Shown: positions 53,401-60,096, numbered from the stretch's first letter. The stretch is 64,000 nt of DNA from Dendrolimus kikuchii (GCA_019925095.2 CM034402.1:5405501-5469500); one strand, 5' to 3'. The notes: generated by a model not told the origin, from the sequence alone. Made by a program: numbers and translations.

Positions 53401-54839
53401 GACATAAGTAAAGCGGGCATTATCAGTATTTGATCATGATAGGCCGATCAAAACTAGTAGGAAAGGGTATAAATTGCAACACTTGTGGCACCATTACATG
53501 TTGATAGTAGGAGAAAATTTAAATGAAAATGTCAAAATTGATGGTGTTGCCAACAGCAAGATGATGCTTACCTGGAGACCATAAAGTAGGTTTCAGCCAA
53601 GGAATAGCATACGGCAATGGCAGTCGTGCACCCCAAACATAGTCTGCAAGTCTTGGAACAGGCGCATGAGCGGTTGGTGGACTGGCGGAAGGTCGTTTGG
53701 TCTCATTGCTGCTTTCTGACTCGGGCCTGCGAATCGGAACTCTTCTGAGGCACAATTTAAAGCTGAAGCAGCTAAATTGATTGACAAATTATACATTAGA
53801 CAAAGTACTCTACATTTTTTACTACAATATTGCATACTTTACAGAAAGTTTTGTATGTAGGAATCTACAATCATAATTTGTATATATATAATAATATTGA
53901 ATTAATGATTAACATTAAGAATAATATTTTCTTAAGTTTTCGCGACTTGTATACATAATAAAACTACGTTTTAACGGTTTTAAGCGCGGTAATTTTATTT
54001 GAAACGTCGGAAAAACCAAAATCAAATAAAATTACCGCGCTTAAAACCGTTAAAACGTAGTTTTATTATTAAGAATAATACTTTTTTTTTAATTGTATGC
54101 TGTAAATACTTGTATATGTTGTGAATAAATAATATAGCAAATTTTTATGAAATAAAAATAATGATTGCTTAGTTTGAAGACGTCATTTAAGAAGTTTGTT
54201 ACATATTCTCGAATCTTCTTAAAATACAATATTCCTTGTAGCCCGTGACTATAATATTATTATTCTATTAAATTATACTAACATTATATTTTTTTATTTT
54301 AATACTAGTTGTGTCCGCCACTTCGTTGGCGCTAGAAATACTATACTATTACTATATATTTATATTTTTTTAACCTTTCAAGATATCGAAATTAAACATT
54401 CACAAAATGTATAATAAAGGCGCAACAGCCATTAAAACACGTCTTTAAAATTTTCGTTAAAATTCAATTAGCCGTTTTGGAGATTATTGGATACACCTTT
54501 CAGACAGACTGTTATATAAAAACTCTAAAAAATTCACTAGGAAAACATATAAAAAATTAAGTAAAAATAACATAAAGAGCTCACCTGGCAGCAGACAGCA
54601 TACGTTTCCTCGTACCACCATTGAACATAGCTTTAACATCCTCCCAGGCATGTACGACCTCGTCCGGCGGAGTTCCACTCAACTTCATGTGCCGTCTCCA
54701 AGAGTTGAAGTTTGCTGCATCAGGCTGCACGTACTTATCACCAGGCCCAACCCGATGGGAGTGGAAGATAAATTTGTTAGGAGAGAAAAATAGGCCACAG
54801 TATGCGCACTTGATGCATTTCGCCCGAGACGAGTTGTAC
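32401..54839 (-). CDS. fuss: Fussel/SKOR (Corl) Ski-family transcriptional corepressor, 3' part of gene
   Basis: Six exons (54585-54839, 53572-53744, 51934-52060, 50913-51072, 33140-33290, 32401-32471) join in exact phase into one 311-residue frame ending at TAG. The first exon encodes the SMAD4-binding, SAND-like zinc region of the Ski/Sno/SKOR family: KCIKCAYCGLFFSPNKFIFH, then SHR, QPDAANFNSWRRHMKLSG and HAWEDVKAMFNGGTRKR. The NSSRAKCIKC and GGTRKR words are those of SKOR/Fussel rather than Ski or Sno. Exons 3-4 are Ser/Pro/Arg rich. Fussel proteins are nuclear corepressors, in Drosophila acting in subsets of neurons and linked to TGF-beta/Smad signalling. The N-terminal Ski/Dachshund homology domain exons are missing from the window and should lie beyond its right edge or under unrecognised sequence. 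Intron 4 (33291-50912) is 17.6 kb and full of transposons. Confidence 0.85.
32718..32830 (+). repeat. FB-A foldback element, short copy
   Basis: AAACTACGTTTTAACGGGTT, then TTCGGCCACTTTTCAGTAAT and GCCGAAACGTCGGAG. It lies in a fuss intron. Confidence 0.55.
33140..33290 (-). CDS. fuss: fuss coding exon (fifth in window)
   Basis: Acceptor TTTTCCACAG, donor GTAAGA. It reads ACTWPCRTAPTPRPEDSWSA, then PKVERDEDRVEPWRLPDLRP. It starts on a codon boundary and leaves one base for the last exon. Confidence 0.75.
33880..34290 (-). repeat. Family J repeat
   Basis: GAGTTTTTGGCGGGAACTGA, GTAGGATATTGATAGTTTTT, GGCCTTTCGAGTTGTCACAA and GGCCTAGCTGCCAAGGCATA match the order of 9010-9300. Confidence 0.65.
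34570..34710 (+). pseudogene. LINE pol C-terminal scrap
   Basis: The frame GKGRPKKSWHDVLKDDIRVH, then KRDVERRKELFKKVAFQA resembles the GxGRPxxxWxDxxxxD block at the end of LINE pol proteins. Only this block is preserved. Confidence 0.5.
34975..35185. repeat. GC-rich foldback
   Basis: GGGGCCGCCGACCACAGCCA near 34995 and GTGGTTGTGGTCGGTAGCCC near 35150 are an imperfect inverted pair. Inside are CCACCGGTGG and GTGGCCGTGGCTGTCACCGG palindromic words. Confidence 0.5.
35525..36035 (+). pseudogene. Diverged RTE-like LINE 3' region
   Basis: Broken frames give GVLVPTLMYGMKVG, then a GLKEDEITRVEKEMLS segment, GRDGTGRPRRTHHDQIIEVL and AYPHGKQA with stop. This is the same block order as family R at 63085-63750, but with in-frame stops and only moderate similarity, so it is an older relative. 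Confidence 0.6.
36810..36881 (+). repeat. 72-bp direct repeat, copy 1
   Basis: AAGGGAAATATTCTAAATAG through AAGGAATTATTATT; nearly identical to 37021-37092 and on the other side of a LINE scrap. Confidence 0.85.
36882..37020 (+). mobile_element. Internal scrap of family R LINE between 72-bp direct repeats
   Basis: GAGTGACGCTCGCGGACCGC, a segment reading ..RKRVGLKESVGVKVRKGMLR, then TGGTTCGAACATAACTTATC. It ends inside the LINE coding part, with no 3' tail, so it is not a normal insertion. Confidence 0.7.
37021..37092 (+). repeat. 72-bp direct repeat, copy 2
   Basis: AACTGAGGGGAAATATTCTA through GGAATTATTATT. About three differences from copy 1 at 36810-36881. Confidence 0.85.
37540..38480 (+). 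pseudogene. Tc1-like transposase relic
   Basis: Over about 900 bp, in shifting frames, the parts of a Tc1-type transposase appear in order: HTH words (QRAIAV, LHLSQSAVFRVHR), RHPYTTERDDRFIDSISLRN, LTAGHRQVHLQFAREH, the first catalytic segment VLFPDECRICLNGGD (Asp in the DE pair), then FVLIHDNTQCHT around the second Asp, and a C-terminal remnant. Several stops and frameshifts make it inactive. It lies in the long fuss intron, opposite strand. Confidence 0.75.
38481..39127. other. AT-rich intron sequence
   Basis: No recognisable frame or shared repeat in this part of the fuss intron. Confidence 0.4.
39128..39240 (+). repeat. Possible tRNA-derived SINE fragment
   Basis: GGGTACAATTCCCGGC resembles a B-box, followed by GTGAATTTACTAAATAAACC and a TGTCATTTACTCTGGTCAGC segment that recalls the SINE A body. 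No A-box. Confidence 0.35.
39362..39647 (+). other. Open frame of unknown origin inside fuss intron
   Basis: About 95 codons without a stop (FIRMTGQITTEYDFMVALYR.., then LPSRLQDYVLNFFGNYPNL). Composition is protein-like and neighbouring bases are GC-richer than the intron. No motif is recognised. A transposon gag-like scrap or a chance ORF is possible. Confidence 0.25.
39651..42535. other. Long intron stretch without recognised gene
   Basis: AT-rich. A GC-richer patch is at 41160-41230 (GGGTCCTCCTCCGGGAGCGT). A perfect 11-bp inverted repeat GCGCTCCATGG/CCATGGAGCGC (41818-41828, 41833-41843) lies in a patch (41640-41950) with overlapping minus-strand frames that may be LINE debris. Confidence 0.4.
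42536..42718 (+). CDS. Exon-like block, unknown gene, opposite strand inside fuss intron
   Basis: An open stretch with protein-like composition, STRRMFLTQGLKTKAEMREI, then RCDYTYSRHVLNRYFSRIAC, ends ATTGTGCAG/GTTTAT, which could be a donor. No strong acceptor lies upstream (TCTAAG at 42560 is weak), and no partner exon was found. I do not recognise the protein. It may be an exon of a nested gene, a transposon remnant or chance. Confidence 0.25.
42819..43132 (+). repeat. 'GCGCCACC' repeat copy
   Basis: ACTAGCGGCCCCGGCAGACG at its start, two GCGYCACCTACCGG blocks, CCATCCGGGAACCCACTCAA and the end TTATAAATAGAGACTTTCTT. It is collinear with 3230-3556. Confidence 0.65.
43253..43560 (+). repeat. 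Family C repeat
   Basis: GCAGACAGGCAGACGGCCCA, AAAGCGTTTACCATCGCC, ACACCAAAGGTGCTACCAAT and CTTACGACAGGCCGCCCGGA in family order. GATA-type repeats follow at 43569-43590. Confidence 0.7.
43693..43975 (-). pseudogene. RTE-like LINE 3' copy (family R)
   Basis: The minus frame reads ERMHDERMTKQIYNAKVDGC, then RPRHTFHDQIDRVLAEGD, to AYPARELA with stop, with a (CATA)n end at 43693. It is cut just after ERMHDERM at its 5' side. Confidence 0.75.
44278..44637 (+). repeat. Family D repeat, copy 1
   Basis: ACTAGTGGTCGCCCGTGGTC, CGCCAAGGCTACACTGTTAA, TGTCAAATACATGGTAGTGT and a TTGCTGTGTTTTTGCTTCAC end. The sister copy is at 47612-47957. Confidence 0.7.
44655..44943 (-). repeat. Family C repeat
   Basis: Reverse complement of 18960-19290 with the same blocks (CGGAACGGAGAAAGAATACA, CTGGTCTAGAGTATGCCGCT, GCGATGGTAACCGCTTTCCA). 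Confidence 0.7.
44956..46084. other. AT-rich intron sequence
   Basis: No recognisable frame or shared repeat. Confidence 0.4.
46085..46240 (+). repeat. Diverged family C fragment
   Basis: GGGCAGACGGGTTATCTAGT, AAGTGGTTACCGTCGCTTAT and GAACATTTGCAACATTAAG follow the family C head. Confidence 0.45.
46558..46862 (+). repeat. FB-A foldback element, diverged copy
   Basis: TAAAACTACGTTTAGCGGTT at the left and AACTGTCAAAACGTAGTTTT at the right form the inverted ends. The inner GTGTCGGCCAC and GAACGCGGAAGGCAAAGATG match the core of the 17881 copy. Confidence 0.6.
46870..47611. other. AT-rich intron sequence
   Basis: No recognisable frame or shared repeat. Confidence 0.4.
47612..47957 (+). repeat. 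Family D repeat, copy 2
   Basis: ACTAGTGGTTGCCCGTGGTT, CGCCAAGGCTACACTGTTAA and TGTCAAATACATGGTAGTGT as in copy 1, ending CACATATTAATATATAGAT. Confidence 0.7.
47958..48560. other. No gene recognised
   Basis: A 101-codon frame at 48013-48318 has hydrophobic runs but no recognisable motif, and is probably chance. Confidence 0.35.
48565..48790 (+). repeat. SINE A copy
   Basis: ACGACCTCTGCGGTTGAGCG (A-box), GGGTTCGATTCCTGGCATGA (B-box), GTTATCTACTGTGGTTTTGG and GTGTGTATTTGCCTGCCGAT. Confidence 0.7.
49240..49395 (-). repeat. SINE B copy
   Basis: The reverse complement has GATATGGTAGCTTTGTGGTA, GTGGGTTCGAATCCTGAGTA and CAGTTAGTTGTTTTCTGATA, TGTGCATATTG, in the order of 12800-12955. Confidence 0.6.
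49396..49904. other. No gene recognised
   Basis: No shared repeat or long frame. Confidence 0.35.
49905..50160 (+). repeat. Interspersed repeat (ACTAGCCGATGCCCGCG type)
   Basis: AACTAGCCGATGCCCGCGTG, GTATCCTATATGTTGACCAG, GGTCCAGTCGTTTCGGAGAT and GACACACAGACAAACAGAG. A widespread lepidopteran-type short repeat; class uncertain. Confidence 0.5.
50458..50815 (+). repeat. Interspersed repeat (ACTAGCTGACCCGGCAAAC type)
   Basis: Starts ACTAGCTGACCCGGCAAACT and ends TCCATCCGTTGTCGAGCTTT..TTTTTATATATATAGATTT. It contains an internal duplication of TGAACGACGGGACGAACAT-like words (50490 and 50575). Confidence 0.5.
50913..51072 (-). CDS. fuss: fuss coding exon (fourth in window), SR/SP rich
   Basis: Acceptor TCTATTCTCTAG, donor GTAAGC. 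It reads SPITSSPRRSRSPNRSPLHS, then SKSDRDSDESVDIETTEDDQ. One leading base completes Arg from the exon before. Low-complexity, probably disordered. Confidence 0.75.
51240..51660 (-). pseudogene. LINE pol C-terminal and 3' UTR fragment
   Basis: On the minus strand broken frames give words such as GMAPRI, KLPCNIMQ and LFEWLIKKPYYS, like the end of a Jockey/CR1-type pol. AATCAAATCATTTTTATTGC at 51270 looks like its 3' end. Confidence 0.4.
51934..52060 (-). CDS. fuss: fuss coding exon (third in window)
   Basis: Acceptor TTGTTTTCTTTAG, donor GTACTT. It reads (G)ALTALSGVSTVDEPRAFRPV, then HRLESPQLSPTLSPVRSPT. Two leading and two trailing bases fit both neighbours. Confidence 0.75.
52130..52560 (+). 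mobile_element. Family L LINE: pol end and 3' UTR, uninterrupted copy
   Basis: The frame NLSLMTPVHTSSFVDNSFTV, then SYNSLPLNIRQAKPVSSL, up to TAA at 52341 is the end of a LINE pol (typical xxSFxVxxxRxWNSLP block). The 3' UTR has TATAATAAAGAATTTTATTT, GCCTGGAAGAGATCGTTTTA and GCGATAAGACCGCCCTTTGT. It serves as reference for the copies at 2986-3900 and 55040-55487. Confidence 0.65.
52690..52990 (-). repeat. FB-A foldback element, one arm missing
   Basis: The reverse complement starts AAAACTACGTTTTGACGGTT, with GGCCACTTTTCAGTGGCCGT, GTGATCACGGAAGACAAAGA and TTAGCCTACCGCC. It then runs on into AGCCATAACATGTTGCGAAG-like DNA instead of the second arm. Confidence 0.6.
53572..53744 (-). CDS. fuss: fuss coding exon (second in window)
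   Basis: Acceptor TTGTGCCTCAG, donor GTAAGC. It reads RVPIRRPESESSNETKRPSA, then PRLADYVWGARLPLPYAIPW. The leading A completes Arg with AG of the previous exon. Confidence 0.8.
53955..54069. repeat. FB-A solo hairpin with perfect 46-bp arms
   Basis: 53955-54000 and 54024-54069 are exact reverse complements around a 23-base loop (GAAACGTCGG.., the inner arm of the longer copies). It looks like an internally deleted FB-A element. It lies in the fuss intron between the first two exons of the window. Confidence 0.85.
54070..54584. other. fuss intron, AT-rich
   Basis: A repeat tail (ACTAGTTGTGTCCGCCACTT at 54304, ATTAGCCGTTTTGGAGATTA at 54467) of the ACTAGY type. Nothing else. Confidence 0.45.
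54585..54839 (-). CDS. fuss: fuss coding exon (first in window), SMAD4-binding region
   Basis: Acceptor CGTTTCATCAG, donor GTGAGC, 255 bp. It carries the zinc-coordinating C-K-C-A-Y-C pattern (KCIKCAYC) with FHSHR, the NSWRRHMKLSG helix and HAWEDVKAMFNGGTRKR, the hallmark stretch of the SKOR/Fussel SAND-like domain that in Ski relatives contacts SMAD4. The first base is the end of a split codon, so at least one more coding exon lies upstream. Confidence 0.9.
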
Positions 54840-55039
54840 CTGATGAAACGAGAGAGATTTTTTACAGTAAGAAAAATGTCCTAAAATATTATAAAGTAAT
54901 AAAATGAAGAAACCTAACTTAAGGTCGTTTTTCAATCTTCAGATGAAAGTTATTCATCGAATAAAATACAACATGAATAAATTAAAAAATAAAATTGCGC
55001 AACTAAAACTTGAACCGTTTCACTTTTTAATGTATCTTT

Positions 55040-55487
55040 AGCCCATAAATGCCCTCCTATTTGAAGGAACGCTTTGATTTCTTTCAAGAAAGTAGTATAA
55101 GGCTCTTAAGATCATCAGCAAATCTGCGACTAATGACGCCAATACATTCTACGCAATTTTGTCAGAAATCTTTTACTGTGCAGGCTGTCAGGTTGTGGAA
55201 TGCATTACCAATGAGCATCAGAAGTGCAATGTCACTTACATCTTTAATAAACTCCTCAATGATCATTATCTAAATTTTAAAACAGTAATTTATATATGTG
55301 TATGTAAGTCTATGTACGTATATTTGTGTACAAATATGTATGTGAATTTTTATTTACTATTAATATATGTATATGTGATTGTATATATTTTAAATTATGC
55401 GCACTGAATACCGACCCATTATTAGAAATGTGAAATTATCTCCAGTAGGTTATCTGAAAGAAATCGCTGTTAGCGATAAGACCGCCG
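55040..55487 (+). mobile_element. Family L LINE copy: pol end and 3' UTR, split by the R1 element
   Basis: The frame PSYLKERFDFFQESSIRLLR, then SFTVQAVRLWNALPMSIRSA is the same pol end as at 52130. The 3' UTR word AAATCGCTGTTAGCGATAAG, ACCGCC is followed directly by the target duplication and poly-T of the R1 element. Confidence 0.65.
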
Positions 55488-55509
55488 ATTATACTTTTTT
55501 TTTTTTTTT

Positions 55510-55914
55510 GGTTTTGAGGCGAGGGAAAATGCTTAACCGATTTACGCACAAACTGGGCCGTTGCTAGGGGAACGACACGCGTCGGTCGGGGGCGATAACA
55601 CTGCAGCAATAGTATGCTCTTGGCAGCGCTCCGTCCGCGATCGACGTCACAGAATAGTGTGGAAGACTCCGAGCGTTGCTGCACGGGCGAGCAACCCCAA
55701 TACCCACTAAAAACCCCCTCCTCCCTGACGACCCTGCGCTTTGAATGTGTTGGAAAGGCTGAGATTTAGAACATAGTTACGCCCAGCCGATCCAGCGCAA
55801 TAAAGTGCCTGGAGTGTGCCCTGGGAGAACACACCCCACTTCGTTGTGCGGGGGTAGAAGGTCCTTTGCTCTTCCTAGCAAGCTAAAGGCCCCCCGCGGT
55901 AAACGGAACCTAAC
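55510..55914 (-). other. R1 element 3' UTR
   Basis: GC-rich, without a frame. It contains CCCACTAAAAACCCCCTCCT (plus strand, 55704) and ends in the A tail. Confidence 0.6.
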
Positions 55915-58875
55915 TCAGGGAGGGAAGTAATGCGCGTACCTGCCTCTCCGGGTGCCAGCTGAAGGCCGGCGACCTCGAGAAGACGCATTGGCACGCGCTG
56001 CAGGACTTCTCTCCCTGTCTCGTTCTGCGGCCTCCTTGAGTGACATTACTGTCTCGCAAAAAGTTACCGCAGCCCCCCAATTGTCGCTGCTCTGCAGCAT
56101 GGCCTTGACCAAGTCGCAGAGCGAGTCGACTGGACCTACGTGCGTCTCAAGTTCGAAACGCTGCGGCGCCCATGCGGCGCACTCGACAAGCGTGTGTAAC
56201 GCCGTGTCGGGCGCGCCGCACTGGCGGCAGTCCGGGGAAGGCAAGCAGCCCACAATGCGACACAGATACTTATCGAAACATCCGTGTCCGGTAAGTATCT
56301 GTGTCGTCCTGAAGGTCAGGGTGCCGCTGGTGCGGTTGACCCATTCCGTCAGCTGTGGCCTGATTGCATCCACCGTGTAGCCGCCATAGGCCGCAGGGTT
56401 GTCGAGCTCTTGAGACCAGACGGCGATCATGGAGGCGGTTTCCCGCTTCCTGATCGCCTCGATTTCGACCTGACAGAAGGTCAGGCCTCTAGCTAGGGCA
56501 TCCTGCCGGGTGCGGCGCACCACTGTCAGGACGTCCGCCTGGAGATGCCAGGGCGGATCGCCTGCCAGGAGGGTGGCCGCCGTCCGCGACACTGTGCGAT
56601 ACCCCCGTATGGTCCTCACGGCCAGAACCTGCTGCGCCCGTTGCAGCAGGGTTCTGTTGTGGCGGTGAAGTGCAATGGACCAGACGGGTGCACCGTACAG
56701 TGCCATACTCCTCAGGATGCCAGAGTAAAGTTTCCGCGTCGCACCTCCCGGGCCCCCTACGTTGGGAAGCAGCCTCGAGAGTGCGCCCGCGGATTTGACG
56801 AGTTTGGGAACTAGCTGCTCAAAGTGCGCTTTGAACAGCCATTTCCCATCGAGAACTAGCCCCAGATATTTCATCTGGGGCCCTATCAGCCCTACCCCGG
56901 GTAGGACCGGAACCCGAAGGATCCAGTCATAACCTACGTTCCAAAGAATCGGCCCGAGGACCGACCCCTGTGGAACGCCGCACGCGACGCGTCGACGACC
57001 TACCTCGGGATTGCCGGACTCACCGCCCTCCCAAAGGATATGTCGATCCTGCAGGTACGCGCCCAACAGCCTCGTGAGGTACGGGGGGACTCCATGCGCG
57101 CGGAGCCCCTCCCTGATCGTCTCATGAGGGAGGCTGTTAAAGGCGTTCGCTATGTCTAGCGACACCGCAAGAACGACATCCTTCGCTTGGACGGCTTCGT
57201 CCGTTGACGTTCGCAGCGTCTCGAAGGCGTCCATCGTGGAGCGCCTCCGCCGAAACCCGAACTGCGTTTCTGAAAGCCCCGGCTCCACAGTGTCGAGATG
57301 CTTCACGAGCCGCTCCGCCAAGATCTTTTCGAAGACCTTAGCGACCTCGTTCAGCAGCACTATGGGCCTGAAGGCGGACGGATCGTTGGGAGGCCGACCT
57401 CCCTTGGGAATCAGGCACAAACGACCCTCCTTCCATTGCGACGGGAGCCGACCTGCGCGAATACAGGCTTCGAACAGTTCCCGCAGCTGGCCGCGTAGAT
57501 GTTTAGCGGCCAGGAAGAGGAGTCGACCTGGAACCCCGTCGGGTCCCGGTGCCGTCTTCCTGCCCCGGAGCCGGTCCAGGGCAACGTCTAGTTCCCCCTC
57601 GGAGATGGAGTGAGGCTCCTCGTCCGTGGGAGTGTCGGGAACGGGTGGACCCATACTGGGGGGAGTGAAGTTTCCCGGATCCGGGAAGAGCCCGTCGATA
57701 ACCGACCGGAGCACCTCGGGTTCGAGCGTTTCCGTGACCGTGGATGTGCAAGGCCGCAACGTGTTGCGAGCCCCACGGTACGGACGCCCCCAAGGGTCCC
57801 GATCGAGCGTCTCGAGGAGCTCGGCCCGAGCCCGGGCTTTCGCTTGCAGTATTGCAATCGAAAGGGCCTTTCTGGCCTCCCTAAACTCTCCCACGAGTCC
57901 ATTTTCCGCGACGTAGTCCGGAGGACGGCGCGCCCTGCAGCGTTTGAGCCTGTGGCTGATGATGCGAACTGCCTTTCGCATCTCGCCCAGCTCCTCGGTC
58001 CACCAGTGGACCTGCTTGCACGGAGGCTGCCGCTTGGAGACGCGAGGCATCGCCGCGTCGCAAACCCTCGTCAGGGTCTTGCGCATGTGCTCTGCCTGCG
58101 ACTCCAGGTTCTCGAATTCGACTGGGTAGGCCCAGCTTTCCGTGAGTGCCCACTCCTCAGCCTGCTCCGGATCGAGCTTGGTAAGGGCCCAACGCGGGAA
58201 GAGAGGGGGGCGATGAACAGGGCTCGGACCGGAGGAGGGGGTAAGCTCAAATCTGATGTACCGATGATCAGAGAGCGACTCCACCTCCTCCAGCACCCTC
58301 CATCCGACAACTCTGCGGGCGGCCGCATGAGTGGCGAATGACAGGTCGATGACCGATCCACCCCGCGCGCGCACGCAGGTCTGGACCGATCCCTGGTTCA
58401 ATATGGTCAGGCCGGATTGAAGAGCCCATTCCTCAACCGTCCGGCCCCTAGGTTCCGTGAACGTATTTCCCCAGGAACAGTGTTTTGCGTTAAAGTCGCC
58501 CATCACGAAGATCGTTTTAGGCGACAATCTGTCTATGGCAGCCCTGATGGCGTCCAAGTGAAGCTCGAACTCCGCCAGGGGGCGGCTGCGCGAAAAGTAA
58601 ACGCCTATGACGACGATACTCCCGCTCTCCGCCACCGCATAGCCCTTTCCTCTTTCAAGACATGTAAGCGGTGTGCCAGAACCGGCTCTGGCCACCACCG
58701 CTACCACGTCGTCGAGGTCGCCCACCCAATTGCCGCAAGGCGGCACGTAATAAGGTTCGCTTATTACGGCCAAGTTCGCTTGCCACTCCGCCATCGCCTG
58801 CAGGCACAAATCCTGAGCGGTGGGGGAGTGGTTTACGTTCGCCTGAAATAGTATTGTTACGGGCGTACTAGGCAT
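55915..58875 (-). pseudogene. R1-clade pol (endonuclease/reverse transcriptase), open but lacking RT motif C
   Basis: I chose the ATG at 58875, whose ATGCCTAG overlaps the gag stop; the product is 986 aa. Residues 1-230 are an AP-type endonuclease with its usual catalytic words: QANVNHS, ISEPYYVPP, IGVYFS, MGDFNAKHCSWG and SDHRYIRF. The RT (about 410-675) has KTAPGPDGVPGRLL, PFRPIVLLNEVAKVFEKI-like blocks, QFGFRRRRSTMDA, motif A LDIANAFNSLP and motif B GVPQGSVLGPILWNVGYDW. It then jumps from LPGVGLI straight to GPQMKYLGLVLDG, missing the stretch that holds [FY]ADD. The C-terminus keeps a CRQCGAPDTALHTLVEC zinc motif. The deletion kept the frame, but the RT should be dead. It could act only if helped by an intact relative. 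Confidence 0.8.
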
Positions 58876-60058
58876 TGGAGGTGTCCATTGCGCGTACTCC
58901 CGTAACACCCGTGCGTTGTTTCGTCCTCGGATGGACGAATTTGCCCTTCACGTAGGGAGGCTGGCAGAACCTCGCCAACGTGGGGTGGGCAGCGTTGAGT
59001 CCCCCCGCCGCACACGCCGCGCAGTGGGGGTTCCGGGCCGTGCAGTCCGGCATCTTGTGTCCGCTCTTACCGCAGCGGAGACACAAGTTAGTCCGGTCCG
59101 GGCACGTGTCCGGACAGGTCTGGGCGCCATGGCCGACGTTGTAACACCGGTAACAACGTATCGGTCTGGCTTCCAGTGCCTCTACCCTCGCCGAGGTGAA
59201 GCCTACCACGAGGTAGCCCATCTCGACGATGACTTTGGCAGCAGCGACGGGGCACATCACGTACGATGCGCCCAAACCGCCCGGTCCTGCACCGATGTGC
59301 TTCGTGCGCACGTCGTCGCGCCGGCATTTGCCGGCGCGCGCGATCGCGTCACGCAGCCCATCGACCGTGACCGATTCGTCCAGCCCAGAGACGTAAAGCT
59401 CCCCACGCTTTACGGGGCGGACGACCTCGGCCATCCCTGCAAGGGCTCCGCGCAGAGCCTCGGCGACGCGGTCCGCCTTGGCCGCGCTCTCGGGTCCCGG
59501 CTGGAACTCGAGAAGGCGCGCGTCCCTGACGGTCCGCACCACCTTCAGCCCCTCGCGGAGGCCCATGGCCGCGATGTCGACCACCGTCGAGGCCTTCGCG
59601 AAGACCTCGCGATAACCGACACCCTTCGCGGCCGCTGCCGGCAGCAGTTTGATGATAACTGCGGCCGACTTCGGCTCACGGAATACTACCGCAGGCTTCG
59701 CAGCCTGTTTCCGTTGTTGCTGCCCCCGCCCCGACGGCAGGGGAGCAGCTTGCGCCTGGGTGGGGGGAGGGGGCCCATCGGCCCTCGCCCCCTTACCCTT
59801 TTTCCGCTTGACGACCGTCGTCCACGCCCCCCCCTCCGGGGCGGGGGCGGGGGCCACGGGCGCGGGCGGCGGCGCGACGTGCGCGATGCGAGCGCGGACG
59901 GCGGGCGCCGCGACGACCGATGTCGCGGCCGCGGGCGCCGTCCGTTGCCTAGGGGCCGGCCTAGGAGCCGACACCACAGGCACGGGTGCCGTGGCGGGGG
60001 CCGTTAATGCAACGGCGGCATCGCGTGCCGCTCTCCGCTGCATTTTCAGCCTCCCCTT
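58868..60058 (-). CDS. R1-clade gag, second frame, zinc-knuckle part
   Basis: A 397-codon frame with no convincing own start (it begins at a GTG in the homopolymer zone). Its middle carries a gag domain, and its end has CYRCYNVGHGAQTC and CLRCGKSGHKMPDC, both CX2CX4HX4C knuckles, and a third, looser one (CAACAAGGLNAAH..FC). Such gag proteins bind the element RNA. It continues the first gag frame after a -1 shift at about 60062-60074. The stop TAG overlaps the pol start. Confidence 0.75.
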   Translation of the reverse strand, partial: KGRLKMQRRAARDAAVALTAPATAPVPVVSAPRPAPRQRTAPAAATSVVAAPAVRARIAHVAPPPAPVAPAPAPEGGAWTTVVKRKKGKGARADGPPPPTQAQAAPLPSGRGQQQRKQAAKPAVVFREPKSAAVIIKLLPAAAAKGVGYREVFAKASTVVDIAAMGLREGLKVVRTVRDARLLEFQPGPESAAKADRVAEALRGALAGMAEVVRPVKRGELYVSGLDESVTVDGLRDAIARAGKCRRDDVRTKHIGAGPGGLGASYVMCPVAAAKVIVEMGYLVVGFTSARVEALEARPIRCYRCYNVGHGAQTCPDTCPDRTNLCLRCGKSGHKMPDCTARNPHCAACAAGGLNAAHPTLARFCQPPYVKGKFVHPRTKQRTGVTGVRAMDTSNA

Positions 60059-60096
60059 CACCCCCCCTTTTTTCGTCTTTTTTTTGGGGGGGGGGC
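60058..60096 (-). promoter_or_regulatory. Homopolymer frame junction, possible -1 frameshift site
   Basis: On the minus strand C10, A8, then CG, A6, G7 and TGA. In the gag frame the codons CGA AAA AAG give an A AAA AAG heptamer, followed by GGG GGG TGA. A -1 slip leads exactly into the second gag frame. Confidence 0.4.

Noticed and set aside
57610..58341. 243-codon plus-strand frame opposite pol
   Set aside because: Antisense of the endonuclease/RT region, no independent protein signal.
58916..60007. Long open frame (363 codons) on the plus strand opposite the R1 gag
   Set aside because: It mirrors the GC-rich gag on the other strand, is Arg/Gly rich, and has no motif; GC bias alone keeps it open.
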